From positions 7,940 to 45,140 of the forward strand of contig DHIZ01000230.1 of NCBI GenBank assembly GCA_002404055.1: DNA of 37,201 nt, in the 5' to 3' direction. The translations under genes were made by a program, and so were the position numbers. The stretch comes from Chloroflexi bacterium UBA4733. GTDB lineage: Bacteria > Chloroflexota > UBA4733. The notes below the pieces were generated by a model. That model was not told the DNA's origin, made no database searches, and saw only the letters and a list, made by a program, of their open reading frames with translations. The stretch's first letter is position 1, and every line of letters begins with the position of its first letter. Shown here piece by piece: positions 14,931 to 23,361 of the stretch.

Positions 14931-15158
14931 ATGAGTGTACAGCTACAGGAGCAAAGTAACAGTATGAGCCGTTCACGGGTAGTGCCGTCCGGCCGTTATA
15001 GTCCGCCGCCGGCGGTCAAGGAACCGTTGCTGACCCGTTCCCTCGCCAGCGCGATCGCGGTGGGCGCCCCGGTCGGCATCATCGTCTGGTTAGCGCTGCA
15101 GCAGATGCCCAATATCACCTGGCTGCTCACGCAGTTGCTGCAACATATCGGGCAATAG
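14931..15158 (+). CDS. Small single-span membrane protein, unknown
   Basis: A 75-residue protein (64 if started at the internal ATG at 14964, which has AGGAG 12 bases upstream). A polar, Ser/Arg/Pro-rich N-terminus is followed by one membrane segment, IAVGAPVGIIVWLALQQM (about 42-60), and a short hydrophobic tail. I recognise no family. It is flanked by convergent genes: its stop overlaps the first bases of a GC-rich hairpin shared with the next gene. The 160 bases upstream (14770-14930) hold an exact 7-base inverted repeat, GGGGCCA at 14813-14819 and TGGCCCC at 14881-14887, but no clear promoter. Confidence 0.55.
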   Translation: MSVQLQEQSNSMSRSRVVPSGRYSPPPAVKEPLLTRSLASAIAVGAPVGIIVWLALQQMPNITWLLTQLLQHIGQ

Positions 15159-15185
15159 GGGTCGCGGCCGGGAGCCGCGCCCCTT
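15157..15185. terminator. Candidate bidirectional terminator hairpin between convergent genes
   Basis: AGGGG-T-CGCGGC (15157-15168) pairs with GCCGCG-CCCCTT (15174-15185) around a 5-base CGGGA loop, with a single bulged T. This gives an 11-bp GC-rich stem placed exactly between the stops of the small membrane protein and the GT-C gene. There is only a short T run, so termination efficiency is uncertain. Confidence 0.55.
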
Positions 15186-16936
15186 CAGCTACCATTGCAC
15201 GGACGGTACACGAAGTAGTTGCTGGTCTGCGCTGCCAGGCAATAGCTGGTCGTGAATGCGGCAGCCATCTGCGGCGTGTAGCGCTCGAACTTCAGGTTCG
15301 TCCTCAGTTGCTTGGTGGTGACGACGAGACTGAACTGGCCGTTGTCGATGCTGCGCAGGAACGGGCGTTGGTCCCATTGCCCCAGTTGGGCCTCCTGGGC
15401 GAACTCGAACGGCTGGATATAGATGCGTTTGCCCGCCAGCAAGACGTGCGTCATATCCTCGTCAAAGACGTCGCCGGGCGCGGCGGCAATCAGGGCGACC
15501 AGGCGCTGCTGCTCCTGGCGTTCGAAGATGCCCGGCGAGGGTTTGTACATGTAGCCGTAGTTTCCTTCCAGGACGCTCGGTGGCAGCTCGCCCGGCAACA
15601 AGCGGAGGTACCAGCCGGTATCGGTCCAGCGACGCACCAGGCCGTTGAGACCCTGCCTGCCGACAAAGTCGATAGTGGAGCGGTCGAACTGGCCCTGATA
15701 CGGCAGGTGGAACGTCAGTTGGGCATGGAGCAGCAGCGCCGTGCCGGTGAGGATCGGCAGCAGCAGGGCTGCCGGGCGCGTGGCGAGCATGAGGGGCAAG
15801 CGCCGGCCCCAGAGCCAGGTCGACCACGCCTGCAATCGTCCCACAGCCAGACCGGCAAGGAGGCTGGTGGCTCCCCAGGGCAGCAACAGATAGTTGTCTG
15901 ACGCGCCTTCTTTGCCGACGGTGACGGCGACGGCGAACGTCAGGAGCAGCCAGAGCACAAATAGTTGCTGGCGGCGGGTCGCCAACTGCGTGACGGCGTA
16001 GAGCACTGCCAGCATGGCGGCTGCCTGGTAGTAGCTCCAGAACTGGTGAACTTGAAAGACGACGCGTTGCCAGTGGTAGAGGTTGCGGTTGCCGGTGACG
16101 ATGTTGAGATAGAACGCGCCATGCGTCAGGAGGTTGATGATGGCGAAGATGCAGCCGGCGGCCAGGGCGAAGACGACGACAAATGCGACACCGAGGCGCG
16201 GGCGGCGGACGAGCAGGTAGATCGCGCAGGCCGCCGCCGCTTCGATGGTCGTCTGGCGGGTGTAGATCGCCGCCAGGAAGAGACCTGTGGCGAGCCACAC
16301 ATGGCGGTGCTCACCGACCCGCCCCCTCCAGGCGGCCATCCGCGATTGGCCCTCGTCACTGCCTGTTCCCGAGGCGAGCAGGTTTCCTGCCGCTCGAATG
16401 ACTCCCTCATAGAAGACGATCAAGCCGCCGAGACTGAAGAGCATCGCCAGCTCGTCTTCGCGGCCAATGGACGTCCAGTTCCAGACGTAGTTGCTGCTAA
16501 ACCAGAGCAGGACCGTCACCAGCGGCGCCGGCCAGGTCCTGCCTTCGCGCCAGGCGAGCCAGGCCAGCCCGGCGCAGAAGAGTAGCCCACAGACCCAGGC
16601 GATAGCACGGCCACTCTGGAATTGCACGCCCAGGAAGCGCACGAAGAGGCCGTTCAGCATGGAGTAGAGCGGTGTGTAGTTGGCCATCTGGTAGGGCGGC
16701 GCGGTCCAGAACGGATAGAACGGCTGGAGGTGGGCGACGGCAATGGCCCGGTTGAGTTCCGGCGCCTCACCGTAGTCGTAGCCGTAGGGGAAGGAGAGTA
16801 CCGACCAACTACGCTGCCAGTAGCCGAAAACCCAGTACAGCAGCACCAGGCACCCCGGCAAGCAGCACAAGGCGTAGACCGGCGTGAGCGGGCGGACGGC
16901 GCGGGGAAGCGCTGGCTCGGCCGGCGGCGGGCTCAT
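15185..16936 (-). CDS. GT-C-type membrane glycosyltransferase
   Basis: A 583-residue polytopic membrane protein with roughly ten to twelve hydrophobic segments from residue 20 to 410, then a soluble C-terminal part of about 170 residues. The first extracytoplasmic loop carries acidic residues in YDYGEAPELN followed by NYTPLYSMLNGL, which resembles the Asp/Glu loop of GT39/ArnT-like lipid-phosphosugar transferases. A second acidic pair is in GREDELAM. The C-terminal part holds GYMYKPSPGIFERQEQQR and DVFDEDMTHVLLAGKRIYIQ, commonly seen in such proteins. It probably transfers a sugar from a polyprenyl phosphate at the outer membrane face; donor and acceptor are unknown. Its ATG overlaps the upstream oxidoreductase stop (ATGA, 16933-16936), so translation is coupled. 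Confidence 0.85.
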   Translation of the reverse strand: MSPPPAEPALPRAVRPLTPVYALCCLPGCLVLLYWVFGYWQRSWSVLSFPYGYDYGEAPELNRAIAVAHLQPFYPFWTAPPYQMANYTPLYSMLNGLFVRFLGVQFQSGRAIAWVCGLLFCAGLAWLAWREGRTWPAPLVTVLLWFSSNYVWNWTSIGREDELAMLFSLGGLIVFYEGVIRAAGNLLASGTGSDEGQSRMAAWRGRVGEHRHVWLATGLFLAAIYTRQTTIEAAAACAIYLLVRRPRLGVAFVVVFALAAGCIFAIINLLTHGAFYLNIVTGNRNLYHWQRVVFQVHQFWSYYQAAAMLAVLYAVTQLATRRQQLFVLWLLLTFAVAVTVGKEGASDNYLLLPWGATSLLAGLAVGRLQAWSTWLWGRRLPLMLATRPAALLLPILTGTALLLHAQLTFHLPYQGQFDRSTIDFVGRQGLNGLVRRWTDTGWYLRLLPGELPPSVLEGNYGYMYKPSPGIFERQEQQRLVALIAAAPGDVFDEDMTHVLLAGKRIYIQPFEFAQEAQLGQWDQRPFLRSIDNGQFSLVVTTKQLRTNLKFERYTPQMAAAFTTSYCLAAQTSNYFVYRPCNGS

Positions 16937-18030
16937 ACCTCGCGTTGCCGCATCTCCTGCAGCAACTGGTCGTAGGCGCCGCGGTCCACTGGCACGTCGA
17001 CCGGTCGATCACGCAAACCGGACAGGATGATGGCGTTGGCCAATTCCAACTGGCGCACGCCGTCTTCGCCGGTGGCGATCGGCGGCGTCCCGTTGCGGAC
17101 TGCCAGGGCGAACTGCCGCAGCAGGCCGGTGTGGCCGGTCTCCTCGCGGGCGATCGGGTCGGCCGGAACGTCTTCCCAGGCTCCGGCCGGCTTCGTATTC
17201 TTCGGTGCAGTCAGGAGTTGCTGACGGAGTGAACCCTCCAACCGGTAGAGGCGCAGTGTCCGTTCGTCGCAGACGAACGTGCCGCGGTCGCCGACGAAAG
17301 TCCACTCGACCTTGCCAGGGTACTCGGCCGTCGTGGTAATGAAGGTGTCAACCCGGCCACCCTCGAACTCGAACAGCGCGGCGACGGTGTTTTCCGTCTC
17401 GATGCGGTGGATGCGGGTGCTGACAGTCGCCTTAACGCGGTTGGGCAGGCCGCACAGCCAGACGTACATATCGATCTGGTGCGGCGCCTGGTTCATCACT
17501 ACGCCGCCGCCCTCGCCCTCCCAGGTCCCGCGCCAACTGCCGGAGTCGTAATAGGACTGGGTCCGATACCAGGCGGTGGCGACCAGCGAGACTCGCGCTA
17601 ACTCGCCGATCGTGTCGCTGCTGAGGAGACGGTGGAGCGTCCGGTAGACGGGCGTCGTGCGCTGCTGGAAGTCCATCGCCAGCAGGACGTTGTGCTGGCG
17701 GCAAGCGGCAACCATGCGGTCGGCGGCGGAGACCGTCGCGGCGATCGGTTTCTCGCAAAGCACGTGAATGCCGCGCTCGGCGGCGCCCACCACAGCGGCT
17801 TCGTGCTGCGGGTGCGGGTTGGCGACGATGACCGCTTCCACGCCAAGCGCGAACAGTTCTTCGGCGGTGGCGACTGTAGCGACACCCAACGCCTCTGCCC
17901 CGGCCCGGGCCTCCGCCACGGGATCGGCCCCGGCGACCAATTGCACGTATTCCGGGAGGCGCAGGGCGTTCTTGAGATGGTCGCTGCCCATCACGCCGAG
18001 GCCGATGACGCCAAGACGAAGCGGTTCCAC
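16933..18030 (-). CDS. Gfo/Idh/MocA-family oxidoreductase
   Basis: A 365-residue NAD(P)-dependent sugar or inositol dehydrogenase. The Rossmann fold is at the N-terminus (GVIGLGVMGSDHL, then AGADP). EKPIAAT carries the conserved Lys. The C-terminal domain has GGGVVMNQAPHQIDMYVWL, with the typical Asp-x-x-His-like catalytic region. I chose the GTG at 18028-18030 because TAGGAGG lies 7 bases upstream and it places GVIGLGVMG at residue 6; a longer in-frame start at 18093 would span a hairpin. It follows pgl after 64 bases and overlaps the GT-C gene by 4 bases, suggesting that its product or substrate is a sugar used for glycan synthesis. The exact substrate is not readable. Confidence 0.92.
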   Translation of the reverse strand: MEPLRLGVIGLGVMGSDHLKNALRLPEYVQLVAGADPVAEARAGAEALGVATVATAEELFALGVEAVIVANPHPQHEAAVVGAAERGIHVLCEKPIAATVSAADRMVAACRQHNVLLAMDFQQRTTPVYRTLHRLLSSDTIGELARVSLVATAWYRTQSYYDSGSWRGTWEGEGGGVVMNQAPHQIDMYVWLCGLPNRVKATVSTRIHRIETENTVAALFEFEGGRVDTFITTTAEYPGKVEWTFVGDRGTFVCDERTLRLYRLEGSLRQQLLTAPKNTKPAGAWEDVPADPIAREETGHTGLLRQFALAVRNGTPPIATGEDGVRQLELANAIILSGLRDRPVDVPVDRGAYDQLLQEMRQREV

Positions 18031-18042
18031 AGATGAGCCTCC

Positions 18043-18081
18043 TACCCTCCGGCGGCTGACGATGCCCACTCCGGGAGGGTA
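18043..18081. promoter_or_regulatory. Inverted repeat next to the oxidoreductase ribosome site
   Basis: TACCCTCC (18043-18050) and GGAGGGTA (18074-18081) are exact 8-base arms 23 bases apart; flanking GG/CC extend the stem with one bulge. The Shine-Dalgarno AGGAGG of the GTG start lies at 18038-18043, at the base of the hairpin. It could be a terminator or processing site after pgl, a translational control hairpin, or a protein-binding palindrome. There is no T run, so simple termination is not favoured. Confidence 0.4.
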
Positions 18082-18094
18082 AGCATACTCCAAA

Positions 18095-18847
18095 CTAGGC
18101 TTGGACCGACAGCAGGGACGCCGCGGCGTCCCGGTCGGCCAGGAAGGTCAGTATGCCATTGCTGGGGGCGACGCGCTGGGCCGGCAGATCAAGCGAGCGT
18201 GGCCCTTGAATGACGGCCCGTAACGCCTCTTGCTTGGCAGCTCCCGCTACCAGAAACAGTAAGTGCGCCGCCGCGTTGAGCACCGGCAGTGTCAGGGTCA
18301 GGCGCCAGGTGTTGACTTTCGGCACGAAGACGGCGGCCACCGGGATATTCGGGTCGGTCGGGACATTGACGCCCGGAAAGATCGACGCCGTGTGCCCTTC
18401 CTCGCCCAGCCCAAGCAGCAGCAGGTCGAAGCGGGGCAGCGCGTGCTTGCCAAACACGGTCTGCACTTCGGCTGTGTACGCCTGGGCCGCCTGTTGCGGT
18501 ACCGCCATCTCGCCGTGCATGCGATGGACGTTGCCGACGGGGACGGGGACGTGGTCGAGCAGGGCTTCTTGTGCCATGCGGTAATTGCTCTCCGCGTGAT
18601 CTGGCGGCACGCAACGCTCGTCGGACCAGAAGATGTGCGTGGCAGTCCAGTCAATCGCACTAACATACGGCGGTTGGGCCAGCAAGGCGTACAACGTTCG
18701 TGGCGTGCTGCCTCCGGACAGTGCCAGCGTAAACCGCCCCCGGCGCTGGACCGCCTCCTGGGCGGCAGCGCGCACGAGGTCGGCGCCGGCGCGAGCTACC
18801 GCGTCGGTGTTAGCGAGGACGCGCAGATCAGTGGCCGACATCGTCAT
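18095..18847 (-). CDS. pgl: 6-phosphogluconolactonase
   Basis: A 250-residue cytoplasmic enzyme hydrolysing 6-phosphogluconolactone, the second step of the oxidative pentose phosphate pathway. Family signatures are present: FTLALSGGSTPRTLY near residue 40, IFWSDERCVPPDHAESNY (the substrate-binding Asp-Glu-Arg segment), and LLLLGLGEEGHTASIFPG with the catalytic His. The length is normal. Two starts are possible: the ATG at 18847, overlapping the opcA stop as ATGA, and the ATG at 18841, which sits 9 bases from GGAGG and has better spacing. It lies between opcA and a Gfo/Idh/MocA gene, matching its pathway role beside zwf. Confidence 0.96.
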   Translation of the reverse strand: MTMSATDLRVLANTDAVARAGADLVRAAAQEAVQRRGRFTLALSGGSTPRTLYALLAQPPYVSAIDWTATHIFWSDERCVPPDHAESNYRMAQEALLDHVPVPVGNVHRMHGEMAVPQQAAQAYTAEVQTVFGKHALPRFDLLLLGLGEEGHTASIFPGVNVPTDPNIPVAAVFVPKVNTWRLTLTLPVLNAAAHLLFLVAGAAKQEALRAVIQGPRSLDLPAQRVAPSNGILTFLADRDAAASLLSVQA

Positions 18848-19995
18848 TGTCCTCCCGGACTGACTCCCAGCCAGCCGCCCAGGAGGCGCATCGACCGTTC
18901 GTACACAGCGTCGCGGCGGAGGTAACCGAGCATCTGGGCCAGCATCATCGAATCTGTAGGAGCGGCTAGCCGCATGCTGCGTTCCACGGGCGGCATGCCG
19001 GCCTCTGCCGTGCGGGTTGTGACTTGATCCTCGGAGGCGCAATGGATAGCGAACTGGGTGATCTTGTCCGCCGTCCCAGCTTGTAGGCGCACTGCGCTAA
19101 TCTGGTCGCCGGTTGTCTCGTCGCGCGCCACGGCACGCAGCGTTATGGCCACCTGCCGGTCGCCGGCAGTGAGGGCGAACTGCCCGCCAGCGTCGGCGGC
19201 CAGGGGCACAGTGTCTAGGCGCCAGCCCAGCCGGCCGGCCAGCCAGGCAACGTAGAGCAGCCCCGCTGCTGGTAATCCTGGGCGATCGCCGACGCGGACG
19301 TCGACCTCGACGCTCGTCAGGTCGTCCAGGTAGGCGCGGCTCGCCGGCGTATCAAAGAACTGGGCAGTGATATCGCGCCAGCCATTCAAGCGTGCCCACT
19401 GCAGGTCGGCCACGATGCTACTTTGCTGCTGCAGGAGGCTGAGCAGCGTGGGCAGCGAGACCGTCGGCTCAGCAAAGCTGGCGCTATCGACGATGACGCC
19501 GTCACAGAGGTCCATGAGGCGGCGCAACAGTTCCGACTGCTCGCGAATGTCGTCAGGCCACCAGAGGATAGTCGGCAGATCACGCAGCAACAGCGAAGCG
19601 ACAGCACTGGAAACCTGCTCCACCACGGAGCCGCTGGCGTGCAAGACGATCTGCTCGAAACAGACCTGGGGCCGGTCGATGCGACAGCGCGTGACGACAT
19701 CGGCGGCCAGCGAGGACACATTGGCTCCGGGTTCCGCGTGAACCAGGATGGTGCGCGACGGGTGATGTTCTGCCAGCGCGCCGACCGCCTCCTGCACGTG
19801 CGTCGCCGCCGCCTCGGTATCGGCATAGACCACCAAAGTCAGGACGTTGGTGCGGGTGGTAGCCGGCTCGCCGTTGTGGTGGGCATGCTCGCCCGCTGCG
19901 CGCCAGAGTTTGGTGAGTTGACTCTGCACCGCGTCAGCGTCGACATCCTGTCCGGACCAGGTGCCGACGGTTCGCAGACGTTCCGCCGTGGTCAT
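18844..19995 (-). CDS. opcA: Glucose-6-phosphate dehydrogenase assembly/effector protein OpcA
   Basis: A 383-residue OpcA-family protein. In cyanobacteria and actinobacteria, OpcA is needed for assembly or redox-dependent activation of G6PDH (Zwf). Recognisable family segments are RTNVLTLVVYADT near the N-terminus, RIDRPQVCFEQIVLHASG (about 105-122) and SLLLRDLPTILWWPDD (about 134-149). The Cys in PQVCFEQI could take part in redox control, though this is inference. It is translationally coupled on both sides: its ATG overlaps the zwf stop (ATGA, 19992-19995) and its stop overlaps a pgl start (18844-18847). The presence of OpcA fits Chloroflexota, Actinobacteria or Cyanobacteria rather than Proteobacteria. 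Confidence 0.94.
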   Translation of the reverse strand: MTTAERLRTVGTWSGQDVDADAVQSQLTKLWRAAGEHAHHNGEPATTRTNVLTLVVYADTEAAATHVQEAVGALAEHHPSRTILVHAEPGANVSSLAADVVTRCRIDRPQVCFEQIVLHASGSVVEQVSSAVASLLLRDLPTILWWPDDIREQSELLRRLMDLCDGVIVDSASFAEPTVSLPTLLSLLQQQSSIVADLQWARLNGWRDITAQFFDTPASRAYLDDLTSVEVDVRVGDRPGLPAAGLLYVAWLAGRLGWRLDTVPLAADAGGQFALTAGDRQVAITLRAVARDETTGDQISAVRLQAGTADKITQFAIHCASEDQVTTRTAEAGMPPVERSMRLAAPTDSMMLAQMLGYLRRDAVYERSMRLLGGWLGVSPGGQ

Positions 19996-21572
19996 GGTCG
20001 GTGCCAGGAACGGCCGTCGCGCTCGATCAAGGCATCGGCGGCGGCGGGACCCCAGGTGCCGGCGGCGTAGTTGGGGAATGGTGGCGGCGGTTGCTCCTTC
20101 CAGGCTTGTAGGATGGCAGTGATGAAGGCCCAGGCCTTCTCCACTTCGTCCCGGCGAGTGAAGAGCGTTGTGTCGCCCAGCATCGCGTCCAGCAGGAGCC
20201 GTTCGTAGGCATCGGGGGATTCCACGCCGAAGGACGCCCCGTAGAGGAAGTCCATGTTGACGGTGCGGATCAGCATGGTCTGACCCGGGACTTTCACGCC
20301 GAAACGTAAGGTGGCGCCTTCGTCCGGCTGGATGCGAAGCACCAGGAAGTTGGCCTCCAGTTCGTCGGCGCCACTGGTGAAGAGCGTGTGCGGCGGTCGC
20401 TTAAACTGGATAGCGATCTCGCTGGCCCGTGACGGCAGGTGCTTCCCCGTACGCAGGTAGAAAGGCACGCCCTGCCAGCGCCAGTTGTCGACGAACAGCT
20501 TGATGGCGGCGAAGGTCTCCGTGGTGGAGGCCGGGTCGACCCGATCCTCCTCGCGGTAGCCCGGCGCCGGCTTGCCCGCTTCATAGCCGGAGCCATATTG
20601 GCCACGCACGGTGAATTCCTGCACCAGGTCGCCCGTGATGGGGCGAATGGCGCGCAGCACCTTGACCTTTTCGTCTCGCACGGCGTCGGCGTCGTAGGCG
20701 GCCGGCGGCTCCATCGCTGTCAGGGTGACCAATTGCAGGAGGTGGCTCTGCACCATGTCGCGCAGCGCTCCAGCCTCCTCGTAGTAGGCGCCGCGCGATT
20801 CTACACCTACCGATTCCGACACGGTGATCTGGACGTGATCAACGTAGCGGCGGTTCCAGATCGGCTCATAGATGCCGTTGGCGAAGCGCAGCACCAGGAT
20901 ATTCTGAACGGTCTCCTTACCAAGGTAGTGGTCGATGCGGTAGACCTGTGACTCGTCAAAAACCTGATGAATCTGGCGGTTCAGTTCCTCCGCGCTGGCG
21001 AGGTCGTGACCAAAGGGCTTCTCCACGATGATACGTGCCCAGCCCTGGCGACCACTGACCGTACCACCGTGCTGCAGGCCCTCGGCGCCCAACTGTTGGA
21101 CAATCGGACCGTAGAAGCTCGGCGGCGTGGCCAGGTAAAAGAGGCGGTTGCCGCTGCCGCCGCGCTCGTGGTCCAGCCGGTCCAACTCTTTGCGCAGGCG
21201 GTTGTAGGCGGCGGGGTCATCGAACTGGGAAGGCAAGTAATGGAGTGCTTTGGAGAAGGTCTGCCAGACGTGCTGATCCACCGGGCGGTTCCGCGAGAAC
21301 TGGTTGACGGCATCGTGCATCTCGCTGCGGAAGCGCTCGTGCTCCTTTTCACGGCGGGCAAAGCCGACGACGCAAAAGCCGGTGGGCAGCATGCCGGCGC
21401 GCGCCAGGTTGTAGAGCGCCGGCACCAGCTTGCGGTGCGTCAGATCGCCGGTCGCGCCGAAGATCACCAGCGTGCAGGGCTCCGGCATGCGCTGCATGTG
21501 CAGGCCGTCACGCAGCGGGTTGCTGATCGAACCGGCAGCGGGATGGTCCGCCACGGCTACACTATCGGGCAT
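19992..21572 (-). CDS. zwf: Glucose-6-phosphate 1-dehydrogenase
   Basis: A 526-residue enzyme oxidising glucose-6-phosphate to 6-phosphogluconolactone with NADP+. The Rossmann motif is GATGDLTHRKL (39-49), with the substrate loop EKPFGHD at 184-190 and the catalytic RIDHYLGK at 212-219. The first 30 residues before PEPCTLVIFGATG are an extension relative to many homologs. AGGAGG lies 6 bases before the ATG, a strong ribosome site. It follows gnd after 36 bases and overlaps opcA by 4 bases. Thr and Arg in the nucleotide-binding region suggest NADP+ preference, in line with the family; this is not proven by sequence. Confidence 0.98.
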   Translation of the reverse strand: MPDSVAVADHPAAGSISNPLRDGLHMQRMPEPCTLVIFGATGDLTHRKLVPALYNLARAGMLPTGFCVVGFARREKEHERFRSEMHDAVNQFSRNRPVDQHVWQTFSKALHYLPSQFDDPAAYNRLRKELDRLDHERGGSGNRLFYLATPPSFYGPIVQQLGAEGLQHGGTVSGRQGWARIIVEKPFGHDLASAEELNRQIHQVFDESQVYRIDHYLGKETVQNILVLRFANGIYEPIWNRRYVDHVQITVSESVGVESRGAYYEEAGALRDMVQSHLLQLVTLTAMEPPAAYDADAVRDEKVKVLRAIRPITGDLVQEFTVRGQYGSGYEAGKPAPGYREEDRVDPASTTETFAAIKLFVDNWRWQGVPFYLRTGKHLPSRASEIAIQFKRPPHTLFTSGADELEANFLVLRIQPDEGATLRFGVKVPGQTMLIRTVNMDFLYGASFGVESPDAYERLLLDAMLGDTTLFTRRDEVEKAWAFITAILQAWKEQPPPPFPNYAAGTWGPAAADALIERDGRSWHRP

Positions 21573-21608
21573 GGTAGACCTCCTAATACACGACAGGGCA
21601 GCTTCTTT

Positions 21609-22505
21609 TCATTCCTGCTTCACCGCGTGGCCGCCGAACTCACGGCGCAAGGCCGCAATCACCTTGTCGCCAAAGGACTCTTGCTCGCGCGAACGGAAGC
21701 GTGCCAGCAGCGAGAGCGCAATCGTCGGCGCCGGGACGGACTTGTCGATGGCCTCGGCCACCGTCCAGCGTCCTTCCCCGGAATCCTCCACGTAGCCGCG
21801 AATACCTTCCAGGCCCGGATTCTCTTTGAACGCCGCCGCCGCCAGTTCTAGAAGCCAGGAGCGGACAACGCTCCCGTGGTTCCAGAGTTCGGCGATCTTG
21901 GCGAGATCAAGGTCATAGTCCGAGGCGTGCATGATGTCGAAGCCCTCGGCGTAGGCTTCCAGCAGCGCGTACTCGATGCCGTTGTGGATCATCTTGACAT
22001 AGTGTCCGGCGCCGCTGGGACCGACGTAGAGGTAGCCGTTTTCGGGCGCGAGCGACTTGAAGATCGGCTCGGCCCGATCGAAGGCGGCCCTGGCGCCGCC
22101 GATCATCAGGCAGTAGCCCACCTGCAGCCCCCAGATGCCACCGCTGGTGCCGGAGTCGAGGTAGTGGATGCCCTGCGCCGAGGCGCGCCGGTTGCGGGCA
22201 ATAGAATCGGTCCAGCGCGAGTTACCGCCATCAATGATTATGTCGTCGCCTTGTAGATGGGGCAACAGGGTGTCGATGGTGGAATCGACAGGCGCCCCGG
22301 AGGGCACCATGATCCAGGTGACACGCGGGGCCGCCAGCTTTTGGGCCAGGTCTTGCAAGGATGTCGCGCCGGTGGCGCCGGCGGCGGCCACCCGTTGCAC
22401 CGCCTCAGCACTGACATCGAAGACCACGACCTCGTGCCCATCACGCTTGAGTCGTTCGACCATGTTTGCGCCCATGCGTCCCAGCCCGACCATCCCTATT
22501 TGCAT
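21609..22505 (-). CDS. gnd: 6-phosphogluconate dehydrogenase, decarboxylating (short YqeC type)
   Basis: A 298-residue enzyme converting 6-phosphogluconate to ribulose-5-phosphate. The short length matches the YqeC/GndA-like tetrameric class, not the 470-residue dimeric class. Motifs are GMVGLGRMGANM (Rossmann, 4-15), IDGGNSRWTDS, DSGTSGGIWGL (117-127) and GHYVKMIHNGIEY with catalytic Lys171 and the Asn nearby. I chose the ATG at 22505 because it begins MQIGMVGLG; the frame is open further upstream but not protein-like. It is the first gene of the gnd-zwf-opcA-pgl operon. The short class is often NAD+-dependent, so zwf and gnd may differ in cofactor. Confidence 0.96.
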   Translation of the reverse strand: MQIGMVGLGRMGANMVERLKRDGHEVVVFDVSAEAVQRVAAAGATGATSLQDLAQKLAAPRVTWIMVPSGAPVDSTIDTLLPHLQGDDIIIDGGNSRWTDSIARNRRASAQGIHYLDSGTSGGIWGLQVGYCLMIGGARAAFDRAEPIFKSLAPENGYLYVGPSGAGHYVKMIHNGIEYALLEAYAEGFDIMHASDYDLDLAKIAELWNHGSVVRSWLLELAAAAFKENPGLEGIRGYVEDSGEGRWTVAEAIDKSVPAPTIALSLLARFRSREQESFGDKVIAALRREFGGHAVKQE

Positions 22506-22650
22506 CGGCTTTTCTCTTTCCCGACCAGGTTCCGGTGTACGCAACAGCAAGTATGCCGTGCACTGTACCAGGGTAGACCACTTCTTCGCCTTGCTATGCA
22601 AAGGCGCCAGGCGAGAGCGTAGCATACTGGTGTCTGCTGCGGAGAGGTCC

Positions 22651-23322
22651 TCACGGCAGGGCAATCGCCACCAGCACCAACAGGAGCGCGATGCAGTTGT
22701 AGGTCAGGTGGTGGAGCGTGGAGCGGCGGGTACCACCGAGGAAGTACTGGCGGGTGAACCAGAGACCGCCGATGCTGAGGGCCAGGGCGACGGCCAGCGG
22801 TATGCCGACGACCATGTGGATCAGGCCGAAGACCAGACTGCGCAGTGCGCCATCCCGCCAGTTGTGCGTGCCACGGCGGAACGTGAGTTCCTCCGATTCC
22901 GCCAGCCGAGGCAGTACGAGGACCAGCAGGACGACGAAGGGCGGCACGAGCAAGGGGTAGCTCAAGGGGGCAGTGATGATGTTGCCGCCGCCGCTCTGAT
23001 CGCCGACCTGGGCGGCAACGACGGTCCACCAGCCCCAGTCCAGGATCGGGTTGTTCAGGGCAAGCAGGCCCACCGCCGCCGCGATGACGGCCGCCAGCAC
23101 GCCGGCGCTCTGGAGCACTATGAGCGGGCGGATGGCGCGGTACCAGCGCAGGCTCTCGGCGAAGCGTCCCTGGGCAGCCGTGATGGCGAGGCTGGCGATG
23201 ACATACACAGTGATGGGAACCGTGCTCTTGAAGTACAGCGCGCCCTCGATCGCCGCAAGCAGGAGGAGCAAACCGGTCACGCCATTGATGCTACCACCGA
23301 GAAGGAGTCGACAGTGGCACAA
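22651..23322 (-). CDS. CPBP-family intramembrane metalloprotease (CAAX protease/Abi type)
   Basis: About 223 residues with six or so membrane segments. The three family motifs are present in order: EELTFR (EExxxR, 144-149), FGLIH (FxxxH, 165-169) and HLTYN (HxxxN, 205-209), so the glutamyl-type membrane protease active site appears complete. Members process CAAX proteins in eukaryotes and serve in bacteriocin immunity or unknown roles in bacteria; the substrate here is unknown. The start is uncertain. The longest frame begins with TTG at 23320-23322 without a ribosome site; a GTG 42 bases further in would start just before the first membrane segment. It is divergent from dedA, with a shared promoter region of about 40 bases, and ends 145 bases before gnd. 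Confidence 0.82.
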   Translation of the reverse strand: MCHCRLLLGGSINGVTGLLLLLAAIEGALYFKSTVPITVYVIASLAITAAQGRFAESLRWYRAIRPLIVLQSAGVLAAVIAAAVGLLALNNPILDWGWWTVVAAQVGDQSGGGNIITAPLSYPLLVPPFVVLLVLVLPRLAESEELTFRRGTHNWRDGALRSLVFGLIHMVVGIPLAVALALSIGGLWFTRQYFLGGTRRSTLHHLTYNCIALLLVLVAIALP

Positions 23323-23361
23323 CGGTATAGTGAAGGCCAGGAATGTGACGAGGAGGTGGGT

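Noticed and set aside
22168..23361. Upstream extension of the DedA frame by about 400 codons
   Set aside because: The extension is antisense to gnd and the CPBP protease and is Gln/Arg/Glu-rich; the DedA fold begins at the GTG with AGGAGG at 23362.
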